Of a stretch of DNA of 64,000 nt, positions 33,889-41,476 are shown piece after piece; the first letter of the stretch is position 1, and every line of letters starts with the position of its first letter. The position numbers were made by a program, and so were the translations under genes. The notes below the pieces were generated by a model that saw only the letters and a program-made list of their open reading frames with translations, was not told the origin of the DNA and made no database searches. The stretch comes from Streptomyces sp. MJM8645 (lineage in GTDB: Bacteria; Actinomycetota; Actinomycetes; Streptomycetales; Streptomycetaceae): positions 59,295-123,294 of the forward strand of contig NZ_LJJF01000004.1 in the NCBI RefSeq assembly GCF_001625365.1, read 5' to 3'.

Positions 33889-34212
33889 TCAGTTGGTCGT
33901 CGCGAGCGGGCCGTAGAGGGCCGGGTGCTCGGGGAGGTCCCATCCGTGCGGCTGGTGGTTGCGCAGGATCGGGTTGAGCCAGTCGGGCCGGTTGTCGGGC
34001 TGGCGGCTGAGGAGGTCGAGGTAGACGCGTTCGCCGGCGGCGTCGAGGGCGACGAGGTTGGCGGTGAGCTTGTAGGTCCCGTGGTGCTGCCCGTCGTAGG
34101 TGAGGCTGAGCGTGAGCGGGGAGGCGGGGCCGTCCGTGGTGGTGACGGGGCCGAACTCGCTGACGTCGAGCAGCAGCTTGTAGGTCTGGACCTTGATCTT
34201 GGGCGTGGGCAT
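33889..34212 (-). CDS. Hypothetical protein, 107 aa
   Basis: ATG 34212 lies just after the conserved ACCGAAAAGGACACCC leader. The product begins MPTPKIKVQTYKLLLDVSEF and is beta-rich (LTLSLTYDGQHHGTYKLTAN), ending with a short Pro/His segment. The family is not recognised. It has its own TGTTACAGTT-type promoter, AGAGCA-loop hairpin and downstream terminator, so it is a complete single-gene unit of the shared regulon. Confidence 0.65.
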   Translation of the reverse strand: MPTPKIKVQTYKLLLDVSEFGPVTTTDGPASPLTLSLTYDGQHHGTYKLTANLVALDAAGERVYLDLLSRQPDNRPDWLNPILRNHQPHGWDLPEHPALYGPLATTN

Positions 34213-34234
34213 GCGGGTGTCCTTTTCGGTGGTG

Positions 34235-34250
34235 TGGGGTGCTCTCCCCA
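34235..34250 (-). promoter_or_regulatory. Leader hairpin with AGAGCA loop
   Basis: On the minus strand TGGGG pairs with CCCCA around the hexaloop AGAGCA. It begins about where transcription from the site at 34259 should start. It is followed by the ACCGAAAAGGACACCC ribosome-binding segment. Confidence 0.65.
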
Positions 34251-34258
34251 ACGAGCAC

Positions 34259-34278
34259 AACTGTAACATCGACAATAA
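34259..34278 (-). promoter_or_regulatory. TTATT-N5-TGTTACAGTT promoter motif, site 2
   Basis: The site is on the minus strand, in a locally AT-rich stretch of high-GC DNA. It drives the gene at 34212 through the hairpin leader. Confidence 0.65.
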
Positions 34279-34299
34279 TTAACCGTCTAGGTTCCGGCC

Positions 34300-34334
34300 C
34301 CGGCTGGCGCCCCACCCCTCGGGGCGCCAGCCGG
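34300..34334 (-). terminator. 14-bp hairpin terminator
   Basis: Arms at 34300-34313 and 34321-34334 (left arm CCGGCTGGCGCCCC) enclose 7 bases. It lies 10 bp after the stop of the gene ending at 34344 and insulates the next promoter. Confidence 0.75.
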
Positions 34335-34343
34335 CGGCCGCGC

Positions 34344-35174
34344 TCACCTGAGGTCGAAGGTCAGATCGGGGTCCACGTCATCGTCGTCCTCGATCGGCGC
34401 GACGCCGACCAGCGCCCCCAGAGCGTCCCGCAGGGGCTGGAAGTCGCGGAGGTCGATGGTCATCCAGGCGGACCCGCCGCACCGGAACCGGACCTTCGAA
34501 CGATCGTAGGCAAGCCAGCCTGCCGGGCCACCCACCCGTTCTGCCGGTATGTCGACCTCGCTCACCGGCACCCCGGCGACCTCGACGCCCTTCAACGCGT
34601 CGCGCATGGCCGCCTTCACGTCGTCGAGGTAGTGCGCTTCCAGCTTCTCCGAGATGAGGCAGCGAAGCTGGAGCAGCGTCAGAGCGGGAAGGTTGTCCAG
34701 CCCGGAGGTGCTGATGCCCGAGCCAGCCGGGCCGGGGTCGCCGGTCAGGCCGAGGAGGCATCCGTCCCCCCGCTCGGGCTGGTGGTACTCCAGCACACGG
34801 GCGGCGATGTACGAGCGCACGCCGTCGGGTGCGTGGCGCGCGGCCGCCATGGCCTGCTGCGCCCACGCGTGGGGCTGGAGTTCGTCGAACGGACCGGAGT
34901 CGAGGACGTGGAAGCGGACGAGCGGTTCGGTGTCGCTGTGCGTGTGGTGGCGCCAGTGGATCGGGTTGCCGTCGACGAACACCCGGATGTTCGTCTCGCC
35001 CGCATCGTCGTCCTGGTCGAAGACGACATCGATGCGCGGGACCGCCGAGGGGTCCGGGCCGGGGTTGGCGATGTGGGCGCCGACCGGGGCCAGGCATTCG
35101 ACCAGGACGGCGAGTTCAGACGGCAGCAGGCACGCGGCCAGGCTGGCGAGATCGGACGGCAGGGCAGTGGACAT
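34344..35174 (-). CDS. Hypothetical protein, 276 aa
   Basis: ATG 35174 has GAGGAG upstream. The protein is acidic and mixed alpha/beta, with RIDVVFDQDDDAGETNIRVF in the first half and helices such as LLQLRCLISEKLEAHYLDDV in the second. It ends with an Asp-rich tail (IEDDDDVDPDLTFDLR). There is no membrane segment or known motif. It is the last gene of a three-gene leftward unit that starts at 35700. Confidence 0.65.
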   Translation of the reverse strand: MSTALPSDLASLAACLLPSELAVLVECLAPVGAHIANPGPDPSAVPRIDVVFDQDDDAGETNIRVFVDGNPIHWRHHTHSDTEPLVRFHVLDSGPFDELQPHAWAQQAMAAARHAPDGVRSYIAARVLEYHQPERGDGCLLGLTGDPGPAGSGISTSGLDNLPALTLLQLRCLISEKLEAHYLDDVKAAMRDALKGVEVAGVPVSEVDIPAERVGGPAGWLAYDRSKVRFRCGGSAWMTIDLRDFQPLRDALGALVGVAPIEDDDDVDPDLTFDLR

Positions 35175-35201
35175 GGCGATACTCCTCGGCGTGGTGGGTG
35201 G

Positions 35202-35411
35202 TCAGAACAGCGGGTTGTCGGGCGCCGGGACCGACCGGGGCTTGGGCGGGGCGGCCGCCGGCCGGGGCGGGACGGACGTGCCGAACAGGGCCTCGGTGCC
35301 GAAGTCGTCGGCGACGGCGGGCACCGGGCGGGCGACGGCCGTCGCGGTGAACAGCGGCGGCGCAACGTCGGCGTCGAAGTCGGCGGGCTGCATGCGCGTC
35401 CAGTCCGGCAC
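35202..35411 (-). CDS. Small Pro-rich protein, 69 aa
   Basis: GTG 35411 has a strong GAAGGAG upstream. The product is Pro/Ala-rich and likely disordered, with repeated hydrophobic aromatic anchors (PPLFTATAVAR, EALFGTSVPP, PDNPLF). The C-terminal PLF resembles short peptide tags used for protein docking. The function is unknown. It lies in a unit with the genes on both sides. Confidence 0.55.
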   Translation of the reverse strand: MPDWTRMQPADFDADVAPPLFTATAVARPVPAVADDFGTEALFGTSVPPRPAAAPPKPRSVPAPDNPLF

Positions 35412-35427
35412 GGTGAGCTCCTTCGGT

Positions 35428-35700
35428 TCAGCGGGTGTGGGCGGTACAGGGGCATCGGCCGGGAGCAGCGCGTTGCTCGTGCACGGCAATGCGGGTGCGG
35501 GGCGTGGTCACACGCTCGACCGGGCCTCCGACGCGCCACGGGCCGGGGCCGGCGGCGGGGAGGGTGAGGACGGCACCGTGGAGGAAGTGGCGGCGGCCGA
35601 TCCACCGGCTGTTCGCGGTCTCGCTGGTGGCGACCAGCATCAGACCGCCGTCGCGGTATTCAACGACCGCACCGGGCCTGACTTCGTTGGCCGGGGTCAT
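35428..35700 (-). CDS. Small hypothetical protein, 90 aa
   Basis: ATG 35700 follows the leader segment TGAAAGGACGCCC. The product (NEVRPGAVVEYRDGGLMLVA then SRWIGRRHFLHGAVLTL) is a small basic beta-barrel-like fold that may bind nucleic acid. The end has two Cys. An AGAGCA-loop hairpin sits 23 bp upstream. It is the first gene of a leftward unit. Confidence 0.6.
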   Translation of the reverse strand: MTPANEVRPGAVVEYRDGGLMLVATSETANSRWIGRRHFLHGAVLTLPAAGPGPWRVGGPVERVTTPRTRIAVHEQRAAPGRCPCTAHTR

Positions 35701-35722
35701 GGCGGGCGTCCTTTCACTGGGG

Positions 35723-35742
35723 CGTTCGGTGCTCTCCGAACG
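35723..35742 (-). promoter_or_regulatory. Leader hairpin with AGAGCA loop
   Basis: On the minus strand a perfect 7-bp stem (CGTTCGG with CCGAACG) closes the hexaloop AGAGCA. The segment AGTGAAAGGACGCCC and ATG 35700 follow. No TGTTACAGTT site is seen upstream. Confidence 0.65.
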
Positions 35743-35793
35743 GGGCGGCGCAGGGTGGAGGGTGCTGCGCCGTGGGGCGTTGTGTCGCGTCGA

Positions 35794-35825
35794 CGGGGGC
35801 CCGGAGCTGTCGGGCCGGGCCCCCG
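35794..35825 (-). terminator. 11-bp hairpin terminator
   Basis: Arms CGGGGGCCCGG and CCGGGCCCCCG enclose 10 bases, between the genes ending at 35889 and starting at 35700. Confidence 0.7.
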
Positions 35826-35888
35826 AGCGGGTCAGAGGTCGATCGCCAGCGAGCTGCCCAGGGTTCCTTCGGCGGCGAGTGGCCGGGG

Positions 35889-36188
35889 TCAGCAGTTCGC
35901 GGCGGGCGGGTAGTCGTCGGGGTCGGGGGCCTGATCGGTGGCGTAGAGGTGGTGAACGATCGCGGCAGCCTTGGCGGGGGTGGGGGCGTTGACGCCGTAG
36001 GACTCGAAGCCCTGGTTGAGGAGGGCGATGGTCAGGGCGTCGCTGGCGGTGGCGCAGGCGGGTTCCGGCAGGACACGGGCGACGGTCATGGTGCCGGTGG
36101 GGCCGATGTGGATGGCGACGCGCATGGGCTGGTCGGTGAGCGGGGCCGGGGCGATGAGGACGGCGACGGCGAGCAGGCGCAGCAGCAC
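35889..36188 (-). CDS. Exported small hypothetical protein, 99 aa
   Basis: GTG 36188 has GGGAGAAAC upstream. The first 20 residues (VLLRLLAVAVLIAPAPLTDQ) form a short signal peptide or anchor. The mature part has two Cys (one terminal) and helices (TASDALTIALLNQGFESYGV). The function is unknown. It follows the gene at 36258 in one unit. Confidence 0.6.
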   Translation of the reverse strand: MLLRLLAVAVLIAPAPLTDQPMRVAIHIGPTGTMTVARVLPEPACATASDALTIALLNQGFESYGVNAPTPAKAAAIVHHLYATDQAPDPDDYPPAANC

Positions 36189-36257
36189 GAGGGGTTTCTC
36201 CCTGGTTGGGGCGGGGCCGGGCGGTGATCGGTTCCGGGGTGGCGTTCGGCGGGCGGG

Positions 36258-36671
36258 TCAGGCGGTGAGGGCGTGCGCGGGGCGCAGCGGGCCGCCGGCG
36301 ATCCGGTCGAACGCGTCGATCGCGTCGCGGTTCTGGCGGTTCTTCGCGGGCCGGTAGATGGCCAGAAGGTCGTCAACCTGCTGGTGGGTGTAGAGGGTGA
36401 CGTCCTGGGGGCGGGGGCCCTTGGGGGTGGGGATGATCCGGGTGAGGACTCCGGCGGAGAGCAGGCCGAGTTTGTTGGCCTTGCGGGTGGCGGCGCCGTT
36501 GTAGCGGTGGGCGTGGTCGGGGTGCATGCCGCGTGCGATCAGGTGGGTGGAGAGGGATCGCACCCCGTTGGTGGCGACGGCCTTGATGGCGCGTCGGGCT
36601 TCGCGTAGGTGGCGCAGTCGGCGGCGAAGGCGGGCCTTGCGGGTGGGTTCGGGCGTGGTGGTGCTGCGCAT
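36258..36671 (-). CDS. Basic hypothetical protein, 137 aa
   Basis: ATG 36671 follows the conserved ACCGAAAGGACACC leader. The N-terminal 40 residues are very basic (RKARLRRRLRHLREARRAIK). A winged-helix-like region follows (ATRKANKLGLLSAGVLTRII, then YTHQQVDDLLAIYRPAKN). Nucleic-acid binding is likely. It is divergent from the gene at 36881, and both promoters carry the shared motif. Confidence 0.65.
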   Translation of the reverse strand: MRSTTTPEPTRKARLRRRLRHLREARRAIKAVATNGVRSLSTHLIARGMHPDHAHRYNGAATRKANKLGLLSAGVLTRIIPTPKGPRPQDVTLYTHQQVDDLLAIYRPAKNRQNRDAIDAFDRIAGGPLRPAHALTA

Positions 36672-36692
36672 CGGAGGTGTCCTTTCGGTGGT

Positions 36693-36710
36693 GGCGGGGG
36701 CTCTCCCGCC
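36693..36710 (-). promoter_or_regulatory. Leader hairpin with AGAGCC loop
   Basis: On the minus strand GGCGGG pairs with CCCGCC around AGAGCC, a one-base variant of the usual AGAGCA loop. ACCACCGAAAGGACACC and ATG 36671 follow. Confidence 0.62.
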
Positions 36711-36763
36711 GGGGCCGGTGGTGACCGGCCGGTGTGGTTCCCACCGTAGGGCCCCAACGCCAT

Positions 36764-36783
36764 AACTGCAACATCGGAAATGA
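36764..36783 (-). promoter_or_regulatory. TCATT-N5-TGTTGCAGTT promoter motif, site 3
   Basis: A minus-strand site with one change in the core. It faces site 4 across about 35 bp, forming a divergent promoter pair. The hairpin is about 55 bp downstream. Confidence 0.6.
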
Positions 36784-36817
36784 ATCTCATCAAACTTGGC
36801 CGATGGTCTTGCGCTGA

Positions 36818-36837
36818 CCATTTTCGTTGTTACAGTT
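36818..36837 (+). promoter_or_regulatory. CCATT-N5-TGTTACAGTT promoter motif, site 4
   Basis: A plus-strand extended -10 site. The predicted start is about 36843, right before the leader hairpin of the gene at 36881. Confidence 0.65.
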
Positions 36838-36845
36838 GCGGCAGT

Positions 36846-36863
36846 GGCGGGGCAGCTCCCGCC
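36846..36863 (+). promoter_or_regulatory. Leader hairpin, GCAGCT loop
   Basis: GGCGGG pairs with CCCGCC around GCAGCT. The stem matches the one at 36693 although the genes are divergent and unrelated. GAACCGAAAGGACACCC and ATG 36881 follow. Confidence 0.6.
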
Positions 36864-36880
36864 GAACCGAAAGGACACCC

Positions 36881-37408
36881 ATGCCCACGACGCAGCAGAC
36901 CGCCGACCGCAACCTCGAACACGCCGTCAGCGAGGCCCGCGCCCACCTCGACTACGCAGTCACTCAGCTGGTCCTCGACCGCTTCCCCGGCGGCATCGTC
37001 AACCCATACGAGGGCCCGATCGCCGGCCGCGTCTGCCTCCAGTGGGAAGGCCCCGGCCGCTCCCTGGAGACCGTCATCACCAACGGCCACGACGTGTGGA
37101 TCAGCACCGTCCTGCCCGAAGAGGACGCCGACACCCTGGTGAACGCAGCACTCGACCCCGACCCCCGGCGCTACGAGAGCCCCAGCAGCCCGAGCGGCCG
37201 CACCGGCAGCATCACCGACGCCCACCCCGGCCACATCCACTTCATCAGCCACGAGGACGGCACCCCCGCCGCCCACCACGTCCTCCGGCTCAACAACGGC
37301 ACCGCACGCGTCAGCCTCGAACGCGTTCCGCTGGACCGCACGCTGCTCGCGCTCACCACCCTGCACACCTGGCTCACCTCGACCAGGCTGCCCGCCACCG
37401 CCAGCTGA
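36881..37408 (+). CDS. Hypothetical protein, 175 aa
   Basis: ATG 36881 follows the conserved leader directly. An N-terminal helical pair (ADRNLEHAVSEARAHLDYAV) leads into alternating strands (GRVCLQWEGPGRSLETVITN, HIHFISHEDGTPAAHHVLRL) and a C-terminal helix. The family is not recognised. It opens the rightward small-gene region and is divergent from the basic protein gene. A terminator follows, so it may be expressed alone. Confidence 0.65.
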   Translation: MPTTQQTADRNLEHAVSEARAHLDYAVTQLVLDRFPGGIVNPYEGPIAGRVCLQWEGPGRSLETVITNGHDVWISTVLPEEDADTLVNAALDPDPRRYESPSSPSGRTGSITDAHPGHIHFISHEDGTPAAHHVLRLNNGTARVSLERVPLDRTLLALTTLHTWLTSTRLPATAS

Positions 37409-37416
37409 CCAACCCC

Positions 37417-37453
37417 GCTGCGCCCTGGGGCGGCATCGGCCCCGGGGCGCAGC
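37417..37453 (+). terminator. Hairpin terminator
   Basis: Nine pairs (GCTGCGCCC with GGGCGCAGC), a T-G pair and four more G-C pairs enclose 9 bases, 8 bp after the stop at 37408. Confidence 0.7.
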
Positions 37454-37459
37454 CCCACC

Positions 37460-37477
37460 GCTGGGACAGCACCCGGC
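37460..37477 (+). promoter_or_regulatory. Leader hairpin, ACAGCA loop
   Basis: GCTGGG pairs with CCCGGC (one T-G pair) around ACAGCA. ACCACCGGAAGGACACCC and ATG 37498 follow. No TGTTACAGTT site precedes it, so it may act on a readthrough transcript. Confidence 0.6.
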
Positions 37478-37497
37478 ACCACCGGAAGGACACCCGA

Positions 37498-38121
37498 ATG
37501 CGTGACCAGCTCCACCCCGCGACCGCTCAGATCCTGGCCGCCCAGCACGCCGCCGGCCTTCCGGCCGTCGTGGCACCGGCGGACGGCGGCGGCGACCAGG
37601 TCTTCGTCCAGGGCCCGGGCATCACCTACGCGCTCATCGACTGCGACGAGGTTTTCCCCGAGAAGGGCGAGAAGCTGGAAGCCCTGCACTGCCAGCTGTA
37701 CGCCCCCGATGAAGACGACGACGTGATCGTCGTCTTCCACCGCTGCACCGACCCCGCGTGCGGGCAGCCCGAGTGCGGCGAAGGCGCGTCGTTGGACCCT
37801 GCGCCGCTGGCGGCCGCGCTCGCCGACGCCCTCAACTCCCGGCGGCCGGCCTACATCCCGAACAGCGCCCGCTTCTTCAATGACGAGGGCCTGCGGTACA
37901 GCGCCTACTTCAACCCGGTCGAGCACGAGGTCACGATCAGGCGGGACAAGCGCTCCGGCATCTCCGATCCGTTCGACACGGACCCGGCCACCACGCTCGC
38001 CGAAGCCGAAGACGTGGTGCGTGGACTCGGGTATGCGCGGGCCACGGAGTGGGCGGGTCCGGACGTCCACAGCGGCCTGTACTGCTACCTGCACTGCCAC
38101 CTGCTGCGCCCGCTCGCGTAG
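37498..38121 (+). CDS. Hypothetical protein, 207 aa
   Basis: ATG 37498 is placed by the conserved leader. The protein is acidic, with ALIDCDEVFPEKGEKLEALH in the first half and a Cys cluster at about residues 83-94 (CTDPACGQPECG). It ends with YCYLHCHLLRPLA. Tyr/Phe-rich strands suggest a compact fold. There is no known family. It lies between two other single genes reading right. Confidence 0.62.
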   Translation: MRDQLHPATAQILAAQHAAGLPAVVAPADGGGDQVFVQGPGITYALIDCDEVFPEKGEKLEALHCQLYAPDEDDDVIVVFHRCTDPACGQPECGEGASLDPAPLAAALADALNSRRPAYIPNSARFFNDEGLRYSAYFNPVEHEVTIRRDKRSGISDPFDTDPATTLAEAEDVVRGLGYARATEWAGPDVHSGLYCYLHCHLLRPLA

Positions 38122-38232
38122 GCCGCTGCCGGATTCGCCATCCCCCGAACTGCCTCGCGCGTGCGCGTGCGCGCGTTGAGGCGGTCGCAAAAGTCGCAAA
38201 AAGCACAGCTACTTCACAACTTGGAGGTCTTC

Positions 38233-39156
38233 ATGTTCGATCCGGATGCAGTGGTGGTCGCCGGTCCGGTGGTCCGGCCGGGGGTTCGCCTGGCGACGAA
38301 GCTTCTGGCGGAGAAGGGCCAGTTCCCCGTGTGGCGGGAGGGCGGCCGGCCGGGGTTCTCGGTGGCCTCGGTGAGGCCGGGTAGCGAGGTGGAGGGCGCG
38401 ACGGTGCGGGTGTGGTGGCACCGGCTGCCGTCGCCGTCCGAGGATCAGGCGGTGGTGGTCGCGGAACGGTTGGCGATGACGGAACAGCTGCGGCGGTTCC
38501 TGGTGGCGAACCGGTACGCGGTGCGCTACTCCCCCGACCGGTCGACGCTGCTGCTGCTCAGCACGGTGGAACAGCGGGTCGAAGACGGGAAAGCCCGGCA
38601 CCGGGAGACAGGGGTGATCACCAAGGCGGACCGCAGCGTCCTGCCGGTTCCGATGCCGGTCCTGGACGGCCGTTGGGACTTCGGCGTGTGGAACATGAGC
38701 GAGGCCAGCTTGGGGGGGTACGTGCTGGCGCAGCACGTTGCGGAGGCCGTGGGGTCGGCCAGCCGGCGGCGTGTCCCGGTGGTGGTCGGCGGCGACGGCT
38801 CGCTGTGGCTCGGGGAGAGGCAGCTGTACCGGCGTCAGGCCGGCGAACCGGAGGCGGAGCAGTGGACGCCGTACGCGGTGCCGAATGAGTTCCTGGACCT
38901 GCGGCGAGAGCACGCGGACGTGGCCCGGCAGTGCGCGCGGGCGCTGATGTCGAACCGTGGAACGCGGTGGCGGGCGGTGGTCACCCTGCCCGGCGGGGGC
39001 GTGGAGGCCGACCAGGTGCTGGACCGGAAGTGGGCGGCCTTGGAGGTGGAGGTCCTGCTGTCGTTCGACTTCGCCCGAGTGGAGGCGAACGGAGTCGGTG
39101 CGATCCGGTCGTGGCGTCTCGGGGGCGGCCTGATCACGTGGACGCCGGAGGAGTAA
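38233..39156 (+). CDS. Hypothetical protein, 307 aa
   Basis: ATG 38233 has TTGGAGG upstream. Its leader lacks the usual hairpin and instead shows a duplicated GTCGCAAAA (about 38184-38201). The protein is alpha/beta with DQAVVVAERLAMTEQLRRFL and WDFGVWNMSEASLGGYVLAQ, and ends LGGGLITWTPEE. I do not recognise it. Its different leader suggests control separate from its neighbours. Confidence 0.65.
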   Translation: MFDPDAVVVAGPVVRPGVRLATKLLAEKGQFPVWREGGRPGFSVASVRPGSEVEGATVRVWWHRLPSPSEDQAVVVAERLAMTEQLRRFLVANRYAVRYSPDRSTLLLLSTVEQRVEDGKARHRETGVITKADRSVLPVPMPVLDGRWDFGVWNMSEASLGGYVLAQHVAEAVGSASRRRVPVVVGGDGSLWLGERQLYRRQAGEPEAEQWTPYAVPNEFLDLRREHADVARQCARALMSNRGTRWRAVVTLPGGGVEADQVLDRKWAALEVEVLLSFDFARVEANGVGAIRSWRLGGGLITWTPEE

Positions 39157-39206
39157 CCCTCCTCGCGGCGAAGGGCGTTGTGATGCACGCCACCCTGTTC
39201 GGATAA

Positions 39207-39226
39207 TCATTTTCGATGTTACAGTT
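39207..39226 (+). promoter_or_regulatory. TCATT-N5-TGTTACAGTT promoter motif, site 5
   Basis: This is the best match to the consensus (TCATTTTCGA then TGTTACAGTT, followed by ATGG). It lies between the gene ending at 39156 and ATG 39279. The hairpin begins 5 bp downstream. Confidence 0.7.
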
Positions 39227-39230
39227 ATGG

Positions 39231-39256
39231 GGCGTCGGGGAGAGCACTCCGGCGCC
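39231..39256 (+). promoter_or_regulatory. Leader hairpin, 10-bp stem and AGAGCA loop
   Basis: GGCGTCGG pairs with CCGGCGCC, and two more pairs (one G-T) close the AGAGCA hexaloop at 39241-39246. CACCGAAAGGACACCC follows. The hairpin would form at the very 5' end of the transcript. Confidence 0.7.
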
Positions 39257-39278
39257 CCACCGAAAGGACACCCGCACC

Positions 39279-40727
39279 ATGACCGTGAGCCTGACCAAGC
39301 CGAACGCCCCGCTCTACCAGGTCGAAGCACCCTTCGGCCTGATCGACCTCGCCCGCGCCGCATCGGCCACCCTCGGGCCCGCGTGGGCCGCCGGCGAGCA
39401 GCACGGCGCCGCGTTCCTCGCCCACCCCTCCGGCATCCGGATGCACATCGAGGGCAACCCCGAGGAGGAGCGCGACTCCGGCATGGTGAGCATCGACGTC
39501 GCCGCCGGCGGCGAGCCGACCGGAGAGTGGCTGCTCCGGCGCTTCGAGCCGAACGAGGACGAGGACGAGAGCCCGGTGGTCCTGTGGACGCCGTTGGAGG
39601 CGGCCGGCCGGGAGCTCGCGGAGATCGCCCGCACCGCGCTGGCGAGCGCCACCCGGGCCGTGAGCCTGCCCGGCGCGTTCGCCGAGTGGCTGAGCGGCAC
39701 CGGTGCGATCCTCGGCGACGACGACGTGGACCCGATGTGCAAGGCGCTGCGCCTGGCATACGAGAACAGCGAGGAGGTCACCCGGGGCCGGGCACGGTCG
39801 GTGGTCGTCACCGGGAGCCCGAACGTGATGCGCATGATCGCCGAGTACGCGACCAACTTCCTCAACATCGCCGGGGGCGGGGAGGCGTCTCGGGCCGAAG
39901 TCGACGGGGCGGGCAAGACCCTCGACCGGGTCAGGGCCGCGCTGGACAGCCTCGCCAGCAAGCCCGACCACGACCCGACCCGGACGACGCCCGGCGAGCC
40001 GGACCGGGCCCTTCCCGGGGTCGTGGGCCGGATCGGGCAGCCTGAGCCCGCCTTCCAGCCGCTGGCCGTTGCGGACCCGATCCCCGCCGGGAGCACCGTC
40101 TACGACGCCATGCCGGGGCGTCAGCTCAGCCCGAACGCGCTGTGGCCCGTCCCCGCTGAACTGCCCTTCGGCGACTTCCTCATCGAGGTGCGCAACGGCC
40201 TGCGCTGGGAGCAGCCGGCCGCCGACGAGCCGCAGATGATTCCCCGGGGCCGGGTGCTGGGCATCGTGCGCGAGCAGATGAGGCAGCAGCCGTTCACCAG
40301 GGCGGCGGTGACCGAGACCGGGGCTGTCTACATCTCCACCGGCGCGCTGGCCGCGCGCTACCTGCCGCTGCACCCGTACCGGCCCGGCGACGGCCGTCCG
40401 GCCGGGCCGGAGGACGCCACCGCCGTGGCCTACCTGGTGGACCACCCGCACCCCCGGGAGGACAGTCGGGTGTTGCGGTCCGGCGCCTGGTTCTCCGCCG
40501 AGCTGGGCCGCGTGATCCGCGAGTACGGCGCCGCGGCCGCGTTGGAGCCGGACGGCTCGATCCGCTTGACGTTCCCGTACGGCGTCGCCGTCGAACCGCG
40601 CCCGGTGCTGCTGGCGACGCCGGCCGATGCAGAAGGCCACGCGCCGTGCGAGCACTGCGGCCTGTGGGCCCGCGAGCACCACCGCTGCGGCTCCCACCAC
40701 TGCGGCGCCTTCCTCCCCGCCAGCTGA
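39279..40727 (+). CDS. Large hypothetical phage protein with C-terminal zinc motif, 482 aa
   Basis: ATG 39279 follows the full promoter-hairpin-RBS set. The protein has an acidic N-terminal alpha/beta part (FGLIDLARAASATLGPAWAA), a helical middle (VMRMIAEYATNFLNIAG) and a C-terminal CEHCGLWAREHHRCGSHHC, which is a zinc finger of the CxxC...HxxH/C kind. That finger resembles the Cys units of the protein at 31153. The function is unknown. It is followed by a strong hairpin. Confidence 0.65.
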   Translation: MTVSLTKPNAPLYQVEAPFGLIDLARAASATLGPAWAAGEQHGAAFLAHPSGIRMHIEGNPEEERDSGMVSIDVAAGGEPTGEWLLRRFEPNEDEDESPVVLWTPLEAAGRELAEIARTALASATRAVSLPGAFAEWLSGTGAILGDDDVDPMCKALRLAYENSEEVTRGRARSVVVTGSPNVMRMIAEYATNFLNIAGGGEASRAEVDGAGKTLDRVRAALDSLASKPDHDPTRTTPGEPDRALPGVVGRIGQPEPAFQPLAVADPIPAGSTVYDAMPGRQLSPNALWPVPAELPFGDFLIEVRNGLRWEQPAADEPQMIPRGRVLGIVREQMRQQPFTRAAVTETGAVYISTGALAARYLPLHPYRPGDGRPAGPEDATAVAYLVDHPHPREDSRVLRSGAWFSAELGRVIREYGAAAALEPDGSIRLTFPYGVAVEPRPVLLATPADAEGHAPCEHCGLWAREHHRCGSHHCGAFLPAS

Positions 40728-40743
40728 CCGGCCGTCGACCACC

Positions 40744-40773
40744 CGGGGTGCCCCGCCCGTTCGGGGCACCCCG
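40744..40773 (+). terminator. 12-bp hairpin terminator
   Basis: Arms CGGGGTGCCCCG and CGGGGCACCCCG enclose 6 bases, 17 bp after the stop at 40727. Confidence 0.75.
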
Positions 40774-40801
40774 AATCACCTGATCTTGAAAGGACCCACT
40801 G

Positions 40802-41413
40802 ATGTACCGCACCGAGAGCTACGTGCCGGCCCGCTACGTCCTGACCTGCCAGATGGGCGTGATCGTCACCGACCACCCGAAGGAGTGCGACCGGCTGGGC
40901 GGACAGGTCATCGTCGTCCCCGACGTCACCGTGACCCATGTCGGGGCGGGGTGGCAGTGCTGGTCCGATGGCGTCACCACCTCGGGCCTGTGGGCCGGTG
41001 TCCGCCCGCCGTCCCGGCTCGCGCCGCCCGCCGTCGCCGGCCGGGTGCACAGCAGCGAGTTCCTCGCCGAGGCGTACCTGACGAAGGGGTGGACGCACAC
41101 GCCGACGCCAGAGGACGCCCCGCCCGTCGACGGCCTGCGGGCCGCTCTGCTGCACAACGGCGCGCACCGTGAGCTCGTACGCGCCGTCCGGGTCCACGAC
41201 GAGGACGTTGCGGACAACGCGGAACACTGCGACCGGTACTGGTCGAGCGTCGACAAGTACGTGTACGGCGACTGCACCGTGTACGTGGCCACCGCCGGCA
41301 CCCGCCGCGTCGACCAGGACGACCCCCGGCTGGAAACCAGCAGCCTCGTGTTCCCCAGCACCGCTGAGGCCGTCGAGTGGGCGCGGGAGGAAGCCCGCTA
41401 CCTCGTCGGCTGA
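40802..41413 (+). CDS. Hypothetical protein, 203 aa
   Basis: ATG 40802 follows TGAAAGGACCCAC. The product starts MYRTESYVPARYVLTCQMGV and is beta-rich with several Cys and Trp (GGQVIVVPDVTVTHVGAGWQ), then helical (STAEAVEWAREEARYLVG). There is no recognised family. It precedes the PAPS-reductase-like gene by 63 bp, with an AGAGCA hairpin between them. Confidence 0.62.
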   Translation: MYRTESYVPARYVLTCQMGVIVTDHPKECDRLGGQVIVVPDVTVTHVGAGWQCWSDGVTTSGLWAGVRPPSRLAPPAVAGRVHSSEFLAEAYLTKGWTHTPTPEDAPPVDGLRAALLHNGAHRELVRAVRVHDEDVADNAEHCDRYWSSVDKYVYGDCTVYVATAGTRRVDQDDPRLETSSLVFPSTAEAVEWAREEARYLVG

Positions 41414-41437
41414 ACCTCCCGTCGACACGAACCCGCC

Positions 41438-41455
41438 GCGGGGAGAGCACTCCGC
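41438..41455 (+). promoter_or_regulatory. Leader hairpin with AGAGCA loop
   Basis: Six pairs (GCGGGG with CTCCGC, one G-T) close AGAGCA at 41444-41449. The segment GCCGAAAGGACACCC and ATG 41477 follow. No promoter motif is adjacent. Confidence 0.65.
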
Positions 41456-41476
41456 CCGCCGAAAGGACACCCACTG

